Below are positions 45,592 through 57,213 of a stretch of 64,000 nucleotides of DNA, piece by piece. The notes beneath the pieces are model-generated. The model was not told the DNA's origin and searched no databases. It was given only the letters and a program-made list of their open reading frames with translations. This DNA is from Celoporthe dispersa (lineage: Eukaryota; Ascomycota; Sordariomycetes; Diaporthales; Cryphonectriaceae). A program made the translations under genes and the position numbers. The stretch lies in assembly GCA_016584495.1 (NCBI GenBank), contig WAID01000001.1, positions 248,001 to 312,000 of the forward strand, read 5' to 3'. Position 1 is the stretch's first letter. Every line of letters begins with the position of its first letter.

Positions 45592-48500
45592 CTCGTCGTG
45601 TGCTCTGGTAGGCGCCGAGACGGGAGAGTGCAGAGAAAGTAGACTGAAGAAGAGAAGACGGAGAGCAGTGGTGATCTGGCGTGAGGAGTTGGACTGGCAA
45701 GAGAGGTCGGCTGGTGAGACGAGCTGTGGTTATATGATGAGGGAGGGTATGGGGATCGCAGGTGAGTTCTCAGGAGGGCTGGCGATCTCAATTAGTCGAT
45801 CCGGAGCAGAGCAGATAAGACGAGACGTGACAAGGTACTCGAGTACTGTCTGTTGTTTTTGTTTTCTGATCTCTGTTTGTTCGTCTCTTTTTCTTGTGTG
45901 TCTTCCGGAGACTCGACTCGTTGCAGCTCGATCTCCTTTCCTGCCCAGAACGATATTGTTGGAGGAGGAGGAGGAGGGGAGGAAGAAGCTTTTCAGAGGT
46001 AATTGGAAAAGGCAACAGGCAGGAACTTCGGGGGGGGGATGGGAAAAAAGGCAAATACACGTGGGGAGACGCAGGGCCTGATATACGCTGTATTTGGTAT
46101 AGCAACAGAAGAAAGGGAACAACGGATGACGATCATCCAATGCTCCAGTTGCTCAATCCGGGGCTAGCAAGGACGGCTTCAATGGGGGGGGGGGCCTTCA
46201 GGGCTGGTGTGTGGGCGTCCCACATCAAACCCCGCTAGGAGGAGCTTAGCTCTCCAGTTGACCTTGTCCCTAGTTAGCATAGTATGGAGGCCAGGGCCAG
46301 GGTGGTTGGGTGTTGGGTGGGTACCCATAGTTACCATAGTACCGTGTTATGGCAGTACGTAGTCATTCGTGGCAGTTGGCAGGGAAGGTAGGGAGGGAGG
46401 GGAGGGAGGAAGGTGCGCGGGCAGGGGGTTGGTGGGCAGATACCATGGGTGTACCGCAGTTGCTGTAGTACCTGAGGTACTATTTATTGTGGTGGTACTC
46501 CTTTCGGGCCTGGGGAGAAAAGTTGGTCAAGGGCTAAGGAGGGCTGGATGTACCCGAGACTTGCTCCTTGGATTGTGTTTTTTTTTTTCTTTTTTCACTT
46601 TCCTTTTCCTTTCTAAACATGTAGCTATACAGTATGGAGAAGGAAGCAGTAACTTACGTGGTGCGCAGGCCAATTATTTCATCGTTCAGCACTCTAGAGG
46701 GTAAATCATTCTGATCCAGCTCCTATGTGAAAGACCGGCTCGGTAGTAAGAGAGACAGCAGAAAGTAAGAGAGGAAGAAGGGGAGGTGTTTTTCTTTTTT
46801 TCTTTTTTTTTTTTACTCTCTCCTCCTAGGAAACCCCCCCGGCAAAAAAAAAAAAACCACCAAGGCGAAAGAAGAAAAGAAAAAAGAAGAGAAGGAAAAG
46901 ACCCCATATTCACAGTGACAGAAAGCTATTTTTACAGGTGACTGATTGTCCAGATGAAACGAGACTCGAGAGAGACCGAACCACACAATCACTGCTCCCC
47001 CTGCTCAGGTTCCATGATACACCATATACTTTCTCATCACGCAATTGGGAGGGAAAAGGGGGGGAAGGGGGAGGAAACCCGTAAAACAATTAATAAAAAA
47101 AAAGAAAAGAAAAGAAAAGAAGACGTCTCGGCTGGTGTATTCCCGTCAGGTCAGGAGAGACTCTACAGGGTGGCATGCTCGCGTCGTATGCGTTCTGCAT
47201 GCACACGCGCGGGTGTGTGTGCGTGTGTGTACATCCGTACGACACAGAGTGGTATTTTCCTCTCTGGCTCTCCAGGGGAAATCCCCATTCCCTGGGTCGT
47301 TCGAGATTTCAGAGCCACCCAAGCCCTGCAGCTCAACCAGGTGATGCGGGCGCAGTCTAAAGCTTGATGCAAGGCCTGGAACGAGGTCCAGGACAACACT
47401 CAACTCTATGCTAGTCATTTTATTTTATTTTTTTTAGAAGAAAAGGACACACATACACATACAAGATGCATATGCACGCTGTAGTGCTACACGTAGGCCA
47501 TAGCCAGGTAAGCCCTACCCCAGACCCACACACCCACACACACAGAGGACGCAGGAAATGAGGACGCCATCAGATAGACCACCCACGCGACAGCCCATCC
47601 ACCACCACCTCTGTGTTTGTTCTTCCTACCTCAGCCTGGCGAAGAGTCCGGCGCACCACCCACTCCGCTTGACCGGCCTGCTGGGACCCTCTTCCAGACC
47701 ACACCTGCTCGACCCCATCCAATCCTGTCTGTCGTCTGCGTCGGTAGACCCCAAAAGTGTCGATCTTGGTGGTCTCTTTGAGGAAAGAAAAAATAGAGAG
47801 AGCGATGCCCGCCCGCCCGCACGGCGCCGGAATAAAATCGGGATTGACAAAAAGACAGCCACACACACACAAAGGTCCAGCAGCAAGCAGACAGGCTGCT
47901 AAGAGCATGCACGCATCACTCGTCCTCCTGCTTCCTTCTTCCTCCTCCTCTCTCCTCCTCAAGGTGTACCTGATACTTCATAGGACGCCCAGCCGGATCC
48001 ACCTGGGGAAAATCTGGGGTCGGGTTTGTTAGCTCGACCTTCCCGGGCGAACGGTACGAGGCAATTCCTCACCCTTTGGGGGGGTCCCACCTCTTGACCG
48101 CATCTAGGCCGCCAGACAGTCATGCGCCCCCCCTAAACGTCTGGTCTGCCGGTGCTCCCGGATCCCTCTTTTTTTTCTTTTCCTTCTTTCTTTTTTCTTA
48201 CTTTCTCTCTCAACAATGCCCAGCTCAGGCCTAGGCCCAATCCCAGGATGGCATTTGTCCCGCCTGGGTGGTCAGATGGAGTGGATGGATACTTAGCCAT
48301 GTCATGGGACCGATCTTCTTGGTGCCTCTTTTTCTCTTTTTTTGCACTACCAACCTACCTATACGTAAGTAGCACCTTCGCATTGTAAGTACATACGTAC
48401 TATAGTAGTAGTACAGTATACATAGTACACGGAAAGCCTAGGGGCCGAGGCTGTGATCATCATGGATTGTCTAGATAGCGGCGAGGCGTCCGACATGCCG

Positions 48501-48950
48501 TCCGTCGGGACAAGGGAGCTCTCGGCAACACGCCCAGGCGCAAGCAGCCAAGGCTGAAGGGAGGGCTGGCTGCTGAAACCTAAACACGGCGCATCCCTGG
48601 AGAGGCCAAACACGAGAGAGCAGAGAGAGAGAGAGGGAGAGAAAACAGACAACGATGACTCGCATGATATGGCTTCGCTGTTAACGCAAGTACAATAAAT
48701 AGCTACCGTATAATACTATGGTACATACTAGCTCAGACCCGCCAGGCTCAGCCAGGCCTATTCCTCTACCGTGTCTGGCCCTCCGTACTATCGAACCACC
48801 CATGATGACAATTTGGGTTGAGCTGAGGAGATCCAGCTATGGTATTCTCTGTCTGCAGGGCGGCGCCTGCGCGCGGCTAGCACCACAGGAGGAAGAGCTC
48901 CAGCTGCAGAGCAAGGGGTGGTCCAGCGTGCTGTAACGCGGGCTCAAGCT
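45592..48950. other. Gene-poor region, left part
   Basis: Upstream of the acetate transporter: its likely leader and promoter (to about 46,140), GTAC-rich clusters at 46,270-46,500 and 48,365-48,430, purine- and T-rich tracts around 46,570-46,900, and CA/GT microsatellites near 47,205-47,230. Several open frames are low-complexity. None shows family features. Confidence 0.5.
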
Positions 48951-51470
48951 AAGCTCGCACCTCGGGACCAGAGCTTAACGAGGGCCAAGCAGCTTGCCCA
49001 GCTGACAGCTCGCCACAGGCCGGGCCCCTCCCTAACCAGAAGAGGTCCGTAATCATACATTGAGTGGCTGTAAACATAAAAGTGATCCCAAGCAGGACTT
49101 TCATCATCATCAACAACAATTACACAACGTAGCCACCTTCAGTCCGCCCGTCAATCGTGCACAGCTGCTGCTAACTATCAACGCTTTGCTTCTACGCTTT
49201 CACGGGTCTTGGGGCGAGATGGTCAATGTGGAATCTCTCGGCGGTGTGGTACAAGGTTGGGTACCAAGGGTTCCAAATTAGGTGGCTTGTCTTATTTAGC
49301 CAGGTCGCCGCCATTCGTCCGGATGGATTAATTATTACACTTGCATAATCGCCTAATAATACACAGCAGGCTATCCCTTCAGCAAAAAAAAACCCCAAAA
49401 AACCACCAAAACTACACGCAGTGATGCGTGAGGAATCGGAAGAACGTATCGTCCCTGGTCTGGTCTCTTCACTATCTTCACCCTGTCAGTATGCGACTAT
49501 CGTTAGCATTGAGTACCACCCCCATAGGTACGCGTGGCAATCTATGAAAATGATTTCCGGAGGGGGGGCACTGGGGGCCAACTGTTTCTCAACGCACGAT
49601 TGATGATGAACAGCAGGATGTAATTACTCCGTATGTAAATCGTTATCCTCTCTTTCTCTCTCTCTTTCTGCATGAACGACGACGAGTCCTCCTGGCGAGA
49701 CAAGGATTTCGTTTCGACTCTTGTCCTGCCATGACCCAGATCAGGCATGTAGCTGGTATCACCTTGCAGGGGCTTGCACCAAGGGGCGGGTTGTATTGGT
49801 GCTACATTTCAATCTCGCCCTGGCCGGGTCTGATAAAATGACAGGCCCAACAGCAAAGCCTATGCGCTGCGGTTTACACGGCCCGAAAGCTCTTCTCCAC
49901 CGACTGAACCTTCTCTCCACCAACCAACCCCCAAAACCATTCCAACACGATGTACGTCCATACTGCGCACCAAATCTGCTTCAGATTCTCTGCAAATCGT
50001 GGCTTCGCTTGCTGCATAAGCCCCAAAAATACTGCTACGGTAGCCTTCACCTGGCCTGTGCAAGGCGCCACCCACCCTTTTGGGCCAGGCCCAGGGTCTG
50101 ATTTTGCTGCCTCGGCCTTTGGGGGGAGGGTGCGGACCCCAGTGTGGTGCTGATAGAGGAGGCAACGCTGCGGGAGCATCCTCGCGCAATACCCACCGAC
50201 GATATCTATTTCTCCGAAGAATGCTTGTCAGGACCGAACAAGCCTCTTCTCAGATAAATAGCGCCCAGGCCACTGTGGTGCCAGTGTGCCTTCGTCTGCT
50301 GGTCCTGACCGATACAATACTACTCCATAATTAATTACAGGATTCTGGTCCGGTTAAAGCCCCTACGGGCGTTGCGGACATGAAGCCGTCCAAGACGTCT
50401 TTTGAACCTCCACCAACAGCAGTCCATCGGAGTGATTTAGGGCTGACTGTACTTCAGACCTTCGAGCAGAGAGTCGCTCCCTGGCGTCATGTGCTTGTTC
50501 CCTATCGTGCCTGTAGAATCTTCGTTCTGTATTTACCCATCTTGGTTTGGAGCACTGTCCCCCTCTCCAATGATCCATCCGTTCTACAAAAGAAAGAGAA
50601 GAAGGAAGAAACCAACCCCCCCCCCGGGCCTTGCTCTCGCCGCTCTCGAGCGGACCCAGTCGTGTTAGCCATACACATGATAATCAGCATCCCACAATAT
50701 GGTTCCATGGCCCGTTCGCTCTCGTATCGAATCGCAGACCAAGAGGGTCTTTCTCAGATCCAGCCATTCTCCCGCGCCTAATTACTACGTGGTTGGGTAA
50801 TTAATCAAAATACTGTGTTAGGCCCAAACATGCAGCGGGTGCCACCAATTCCTCCATCCGTTATCAATTAATGTGAAAACGTGCAGGGCCTACTTCTCCG
50901 GATACGCATCATCAGTTCTCCCAGTCGAGTAACGGCCACTTGTCCAGACGTTCATCTGGTCATCTGATGGCGGGTCTACACGTAGAAACACCCAGAAGGG
51001 CCCATGCGTTGCGCTGGCTGCCAAGATCAGCTCTCTTCATACAGCCAGGTCCGACATAGTGAATAACAGCTGTTTATGCCCTAAAAAGCATAAGACCAAC
51101 GCAGACTAAAGGGCAGCGTGGCCTCATCCATCTCCATGAGTCCATTCCGTCTTTGCTGCGCGTGAGAGAATGAACAGACAAGGGAACGCAACAGACAGCA
51201 TTACGTCGCCCCCTGAATTAATCACCACTTGAGCTCGTGAGAATGCTTGATTGGTCTGGAGGACAATGGGCCGAGCAGCAACACTAATTGATGCGATTGG
51301 CCCAATAGATCAAACAGTTGCCGAAAGTATATATCCTGGGAATGAACCAGGAGCTCGTCTCACACTTGACACGGCGATGTTCTCAGCGGATTGTTATCAA
51401 GCGCCCTTGGACGGCTCACAGCTCTATAGCCCTTCCAAGGGTTAAGCGGTAAGGCTCCTCGCATCAGTCT

Positions 51471-51795
51471 TCAGTATAGGAGAGTGCCATAGTCGGTGTA
51501 GATTTCCAGCAGTGCTGGATCTAGCTCGGCTTCACTAACTTTACGTATCTGTATGAAGATCAGACGCTCTTCATACTTCATTGCAGCCTTCAACTCGGGT
51601 GTCATCGCTGCGGGGAACAGCTGAAGCATTCTGATTAGAGGGCGTCTGTGAAAATTAAGGGCCTAGGCCTCAGATCGTTGCCCGTCCGGCTCACGATCTG
51701 CAGTGGTTTGGAAGATCAACTCCACCTGGCCTCTGGATCTCCTACGTTCATCTTGCAGGAAATTAGCAGTGTTGCTCGCCATGTTGACATCGCTC
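51471..51795 (-). pseudogene. Coding-like fragment, unknown
   Basis: The minus strand reads MASNTANFLQDERRRSRGQV then VELIFQTTAD, followed by a GTGAGC...TTTCACAG intron-like stretch of about 50 bases and then MLQLFPAAMTPELKAAMKYE through ALLEIYTDYGTLLY to a stop. The two parts disagree in phase by one base. The composition is protein-like and charged, but I recognise no family. It could be a small gene with another sequence indel, or a relic. Confidence 0.3.
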
Positions 51796-52035
51796 TACAG
51801 TAGACAAAAATGACAGACAGTACTGTCCTCTAGAATACATTCTCTACCTAGAACCCCTCGGGGCTCTGCAGGAATGGCGAGAGATGGATGTTCATCAGTC
51901 TGCCATTTCAGAGCGGCTCGTGGCAGGAAACAAGACCGAAGAGCAAAACGATAAGGCCCTGGCAGCTGAGGTGTCCCTGTCCGGTATCGAAGCTATACCT
52001 GCAGCCTGTTGTGCACTCTTTGAGGCCAGCTGCTG
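51796..52035 (+). pseudogene. Coding-like fragment, unknown
   Basis: The plus strand stays open without an initiating Met at its left end and reads YCPLEYILYLEPLGALQEW, then REMDVHQSAISERLVAGN and EAIPAACCALFEASC to a TGA. It abuts the minus-strand fragment in divergent orientation. No family recognised. Confidence 0.28.
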
Positions 52036-52229
52036 AGCACACGAAGGACCACGTTGGACGCTTGTAAGCCCGTCATGGGGTTTGACGTGTCAGATGACGA
52101 CTGCTGAGCTACTTGCTTCTCTGAGAGGGTCAGAAAAAAAGAGGGTTACCAGGCGTACTTCGAAAGCCGCAAGCTCAAAGTCCTCTATTGTTCACGGAGG
52201 ACTGGCGAGAACGCTGAGCGCACTCCTCC

Positions 52230-52256
<27 letters not shown>
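52230..52256. repeat. (AT)n microsatellite
   Basis: About 13 AT dinucleotides in the gene-poor region. Confidence 0.9.
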
Positions 52257-52261
<5 letters not shown>

Positions 52262-52613
52262 CAGTTTTTGTGAGCCAATACTCGCTGCCGTCTCTCTCTC
52301 ACTCACTCTCTCTCTCTCTCTACCACGCACACCACCAACATGGATCACGCACTATTCATCATGACCTAACAACAGGCCTGATCTACTTACATTGTACTAT
52401 CAAGAGCACGATGCTTCCGGCATAATTGATCACTGGACGGAAGTCCTGGAACGCTGACGATATGCATTCCTGCAACGGATTGAGATGGCTTTGCAGTAGG
52501 TACTGTATTGATGAGGATTGCACCACAGCACTCGTGCAACGTGTGCCACTTTGATAGACAACGGCCAGAATTTCCAGCTCGAGCTGACAGCTATTTTATA
52601 TCATCAGCCTGGA

Positions 52614-52832
52614 TCACCATTCTCTGGCACTGGAAGAGTTTCTCACATGTCTGATCAATGAGCATTCCTCGAAGGCATACACATATCTATTCAAAAGTCC
52701 GCTGACCAGATGAACTGAGTGTATCCAGCTCTCCTCGCCTGGTTGATCCGTCTTGTAAATGGTTGTCAGCTGAGGCCAAAAAGCAGATCGAGCACTGGCG
52801 AGGAACTCCAGGGTCACTCGCTGACCAGGCAT
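52614..52832 (-). pseudogene. Coding-like fragment of 72 codons, unknown
   Basis: Reads MPGQRVTLEFLASARSAFWP and LVSGLLNRYVYAFEECSLIR. It is open from an ATG to a stop and of protein-like composition, but no family is recognised. It may belong with the fragments at 51.5-52.0 kb. Confidence 0.25.
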
Positions 52833-53237
52833 GAGCGGAGAGCTCTTGACAGACGAGACGTATAAGCAAGTATTCGTAGCTGGCGAGGTATCACGACAGC
52901 TCGTCGTAGCACATACTAATAATAATACATACTTCTTAAGTACTCAAGTAAGTAGTAATGGCAATAAATGATGGTTTTACTGCGTAATTACTTCTCTAGT
53001 AGTCCCCGCAGCAGGTCTAAACCAATGGCTACCCATGGGCAGCTGACGTAATACAAACATATTAATAGCAGCGCTACTGCTGCCACAGCATTGGAGCTAC
53101 GCTGTCGTATGAATCACTCGCTGTAAGCCGCTCGCTGCTTCCGTCTATATCCACAGTACAAGGCAGCCAAGCCTCATCGCTACCACATTGATGGTTTTGG
53201 AGCACGGCTGCCCGCCTATCACCCACGAACAGTGACT

Positions 53238-55296
53238 ATGGGACAGACGCTGTCGAGCAGCGGCGATGGGAAGGAATGGACACACGAGGAGTTACGAAGG
53301 GCGCTGGTAAGCAGAGAGGCACTCGTACCATTGAGCCGCTTATCCTTCTGATCGCAGTCCAAGTGCTAATCAACTGGAAACTATCCACGGCGACCGACAA
53401 ATGACAGGCAGCCAAGTTCCTCGAGAAATGCTTTACCCCTATCGAATCGTACTCCCTCAAAGACAACTTCAAAAGCCTGGCCGACATCCAGCAGAAGACG
53501 CTGTATCTAAGCGATGACGTCCTCGCACGCTTTCTCGAAATCCCCGATGTGCTCCATGTCTCGCCGGTGCTGTTCCAGATGATGTCCAGCGTGGGCGCAT
53601 TCCCCTGCCAGAGGGATGCGCCCGTGATCTTGGGATTCGAAGAGGTAGTCATAGCCGTCACGCTCCTCACGGCCAGGTGGGCACGTGTCCTGTCCAAGGG
53701 CGTCTCTGCCAGGAAGAAGCTTCTGTTCAAGAGCCTGGCCGTCTATGACCGGGCACACGACACGGTAGAAGAGGCAGCAGGTGAGGATGACCGGACAAGA
53801 CAGGAGGAGGACATCGACCACAAGAACACGGAACATGTCGTGGGTGCCAGGTCGCATGCCCCAGGCTTCCGCGTTGACGAGACCGGCGACGACGAGCCAG
53901 ATGACGGCATCGAGGCAGAAGACGATGACGACCTGGTGCTGTCGGCCCTGGATGCGCTCCATGTCGACGACGCCTTCAAGCTCGGCAACAAGGAGACCAC
54001 TCACGGGGCCTTGATCCCGGCCGACAACTTTAGGCGGCTCATCACACTGCTCCTCCTAATAGCCCCGGTGGCCCCCAGTGAGAGAATATCGCGGTACCCC
54101 GTAGAGATCAAGAGCCTTCGCTCAGCTGCAGATAGCACCCTTGCTTCGTTTGTCAACGTCGAGAGGGCACCCGGCATTAATTTCAAGGCATTCAGTCGGG
54201 TCATGGACCTCCTTCCGCGCATGCTAGACCCATTAAACACGCTGTTCGAACACTTTCTCTTCTCGAGGAATCTCGACTTTACGAAGCATAAAGGCCAGGA
54301 CAGCAGGCCAGCAGAGAGACCCGGCGGAGCTGAACAGCCAGCGCCCCCTTACTCCCACAGGCTGGGTCCATCCTGAACCATGCTACATTATCACAGCTGT
54401 CCTTCTTCATCGACAGCTCAACCCTCTTCCACCGTTTAAGACTCTTGTATTCAGGAGACCGAGATGGTTTCTCCATGGTAAGAAAGACGCGCCTCCCCCC
54501 TCCCCCCCCACTCCCACCCCCGGCGTCGAAGTCATGTGGACATCGCGGCAGCTTGCTGAAGACATGCACGAACAGGGCTCGTTTGAGGGCGGCGTCTTCA
54601 ACTGGCGGGCTCCCAGCATCCTCCTTGTCAAAGGCAGCCGTATCCATAGCTCCCCGGGCGGCAGCAACTCGCGCTTCCCTGCTTCCCTGCCGCCCAGACG
54701 ATTTCCAGACGACTCGACCTCAGATAAGGTGATATTTGGGCTCTATGTAAGCCAGCCATGGAAGGAGAGCCACAAACAATGTTTCGGGGACGCGGACACC
54801 ACTCTCTTCCAGCTCGAACCCATCCAAGACGTCCTGGCAGCCTCGAGTGTCAATAGGGATTACGTGTCATTCCTCAGAACAGGATCAAGCGGCGCCAACG
54901 CAGGTGTAGGGGCGGGGAACCCTCCGCCCAAGACTTCGAGTTCGCACAGGAGGCCGAGCACCACACATCTCGGCTCCGTGTCACTGCTGCTTGACTCGAG
55001 CTTCGAGTTCGGGGTCTTCACGCACGACTTCACCATGCGCGGCGGAGCCTTCCAGAACAGCGTGCTCCGCAAGAAAAGACTTTCAGACCTTTTTCGAGAT
55101 CGAGAGCCTGGAGGTCTGGGGGTGCGGGGGAGACGAGGAAGCCAAGCGCCAGGCAGCGGAGTGGGCATTTGAAGAGAGAGAGGCCGAGGCGAGGCGGCGC
55201 ATCAACTTGGGCACCGGCGACATCGAGGCCGACAGGGCTCTGCTTGAGCTTGCGGGACTCGTGGGTGGTAACCGGAGTGGTGGCTCGATGGCTTAG
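53238..55296 (+). CDS. RTC5: TLDc-domain protein RTC5 (restriction of telomere capping 5), two frameshifts
   Basis: Exons are 53238-53306, 53408-54477 and 54576-55296, for 619 residues after correction. The N-terminus MGQTLSSS has Gly2 suitable for myristoylation. KFLEKCFTPIESYSLKDNF follows, then the long helical region, then the TLDc part: SQLSFFIDSSTLFHRLRLLYS, FSM/GSFEGGVFNWRAPSILLV across intron 2, FGLYVSQPWKES, LFQLEPIQDVL, LLLDSSFEFGVFTHDF and IESLEVWGCGGDEEAKRQAA. Yeast RTC5 and other TLDc proteins act on the V-ATPase and oxidation response. One more C at 54344-54348 and one fewer A at 55074-55077 are needed. Both sites are homopolymers inside conserved sequence, so sequencing error is likely. 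Confidence 0.88.
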
Positions 55297-55583
55297 GCTT
55301 TTGGCGACATGGCGTGATGATACGATAACATGAAGACCCGCGGTGTGGTGTCGAGATATATTCCTCAAAAGGGCACCGCAAGACGCTCCAGGATAGATCA
55401 TGGAATATATACATGATATCCTGTGGTGACAAGCACACGACAGTACTAGTACTATACAAGATGTTGCATCAGGACACACTTTAATGTTTGTGGTTTTTCC
55501 TGCAGAGGAGAGTCTCGTGGCGTCTCGTCAAGTCGCGAGAGGCCAGCTTTTTGCTGTGGGTTGTCTTGTCAAGTTGATGGTTA

Positions 55584-56453
55584 TCACTTCTGGGACGGGC
55601 CGGAGTCAGGCTTAGGCCGTGAAGCCTCGTCCTTTTCTTGAATCGGAGGATTTGAGCCGCCGCCCAGCCATCCAGGAAGGCCCCAGCCCGAGCTGCCCGT
55701 GCTGCCCGGCGGGTCACCCGCTGATGCCGCATCGGCCTCATCCCTCCTCGCCTCGGCGGTACGGAAGTTGTCCCTGGCGGCGGCGGCGTCGGCAGCCTTC
55801 TTCCTCTCTTTCCGCCTCTCCAGCCTCGCGCGTAAATCCTTCTCTTCCTCGTCGCGGGCCTCGAGCTCGCGGATCCATTTCTGGCGCTTCTCCTCTGCCT
55901 TCTCCTCCTGCTGCTGCTTCCACGTCTCCCGCTCCTTGTGGCGTTCGGCGCCGAAGTATAGGCCCCCTGCGACCATTGCTGCGACTGTGAAGCCCTGGGC
56001 TAGGACACGCGCGCGGAACATGCGCTGCACCTGGTGGTGATCGCCCTTGCGCATGGCGCGGTAGGCATTTGTGAAGGCGGCGACGGTCAGAAGACACCCT
56101 GCACAGCAGCAACGCGGGGTCGATCAGCCTCAACGGTCCGGCAGAGGGGGGGAGGCGAGGGAGGTGTCAGAAGAGTCGGCGAGGGCATGCAACGTACCGA
56201 GGGGGACCAGAGGTTCCTGCTTTATGCGACGCATGACCTTTTGAAGGCCGCTCTCATTGTAAAACTCTCTGCTCGGAGGAAAGATGCTAGTCAGCAAGCG
56301 GGTGTGGAGGAATCCCGCCGCGGCCGAGCCATGATGCGGAGGTGGGCGGCGAGGAAGGCATCGCGGCGAGGTTCAGGTCTGGACTTTGGGTGGAGCATAC
56401 TCATTCTCATCAAAGCTGGATGGCAGCGGCCTGCCACTGACTGGGCCTGCCAT
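55584..56453 (-). CDS. RCF1: Respiratory supercomplex factor 1 (HIG1 domain)
   Basis: Exons are 56453-56401, 56268-56198 and 56098-55584, for 212 residues. The N-terminus MAGPVSGRPLPSSFDENE joins EFYNESGLQKVMRRIKQEPL and VPLGCLLTVAAFTNAYRAM, the HIG1 domain with two membrane helices (about 45-62 and 79-95, the second being GFTVAAMVAGGLYFGA). A long charged coiled coil (KERETWKQQQEEKAEEKRQK onward) follows, as in RCF1/AIM31 of other fungi. It resides in the inner mitochondrial membrane and helps assemble complex III-IV supercomplexes. All splice phases agree and no frameshift is needed. It is divergent from ILV1 and convergent with RTC5. Confidence 0.92.
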
Positions 56454-57213
56454 TGTGAGCTGGATTGCTCTGTCGCTATGTGGCTATGTGGCGTGTATTT
56501 GAGACACTATGCAGAGCATCACTTGTGTGCACGGAAGGCTGAAGGTGACTTTGGAGTCGAGGTGATGTGAGGTGATGCAATGACTTTTTGGGGGCTCCTG
56601 GAGTTGATCATTGTAGAGGGGCGCATGGGTGGGTACATGCATGCACCTTGTACCTCGAATGCCTAGCACGGTACTGGTCAATGGCTGCAGCAGAGGACAG
56701 GGGTAAGCTTCTCAGCACCTTGCAGCCAGGGTTGGCAAAAGGTACCTGATCTGTACTTTGAGTCCTGCCATCTATACTCACCCATACATCCACCCAAGCA
56801 TCATGCTGTATAGTTCTGGGGTGAGTAGATCTTGCACGACCCAAAAAGAGGTCCTCAAAAAGAAGTTTATCTTTTGTAAACTCCAGGTCAAGAACAAGAT
56901 GCAGTATGCAACCCAAGAGTTAGGACCCCGCCATCAGCAGCCTGGTTTCCAGGGTACCCGGCATGTACCTAGTTAGTATAATGTCATAAGAAGCCTCCGA
57001 CGTCGCTACTTCATGCTGGGAGTCACCTTTTTCCTTTTTTTTCCTTTTCTTTTTTTCTGCTTCCGTTTTCTACGTGCACTCTGCCAAACTATGCACCCTC
57101 TGTTCTGACTACATAACATAATTCAACCAAGGTTTCTGCTCTCCCATATCCTTCCAATTGGGCCTGTACAGCCACTGACTGTTCGCACTGACCATAGTCA
57201 CCACACACAGACG
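56454..57213. promoter_or_regulatory. Divergent promoter region between RCF1 and ILV1
   Basis: About 760 bases. The ILV1 side has a strongly pyrimidine-rich tract (57,026-57,062). GGAGTCA at 57019-57025 matches six of seven bases of the Gcn4/CPC1 site TGASTCA, which would fit general amino-acid control, but a single near-match is weak. Confidence 0.4.

Larger units (their letters stand above)
48951..53237. other. Gene-poor region, right part, with unassigned coding-like fragments
   Basis: About 4.3 kb without a confident gene. An open frame of 101 codons on minus (49874-50179) and one of 133 codons on plus (50380-50781) have no family features. Between 51,470 and 52,835 there are fragments whose amino-acid composition looks protein-like on both strands; they are listed separately. 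An AT repeat (52230-52256) and a CT repeat (about 52,291-52,322) occur. Confidence 0.45.

Noticed and set aside
47558..47902. Possible 114-codon gene on plus
   Set aside because: Pro/His/Arg-rich low-complexity composition, overlapping minus-strand frames of equal length and no family features.
49874..50179. Possible 101-codon gene on minus
   Set aside because: Start to stop is open, but there is no family feature or splice support and a plus-strand frame overlaps it fully.
1717..55077. Programmed ribosomal frameshifting or genuine pseudogenes as the common cause
   Set aside because: The sites share no slippery heptamer, need both plus and minus corrections, and hit essential genes. Sequence error is simpler.
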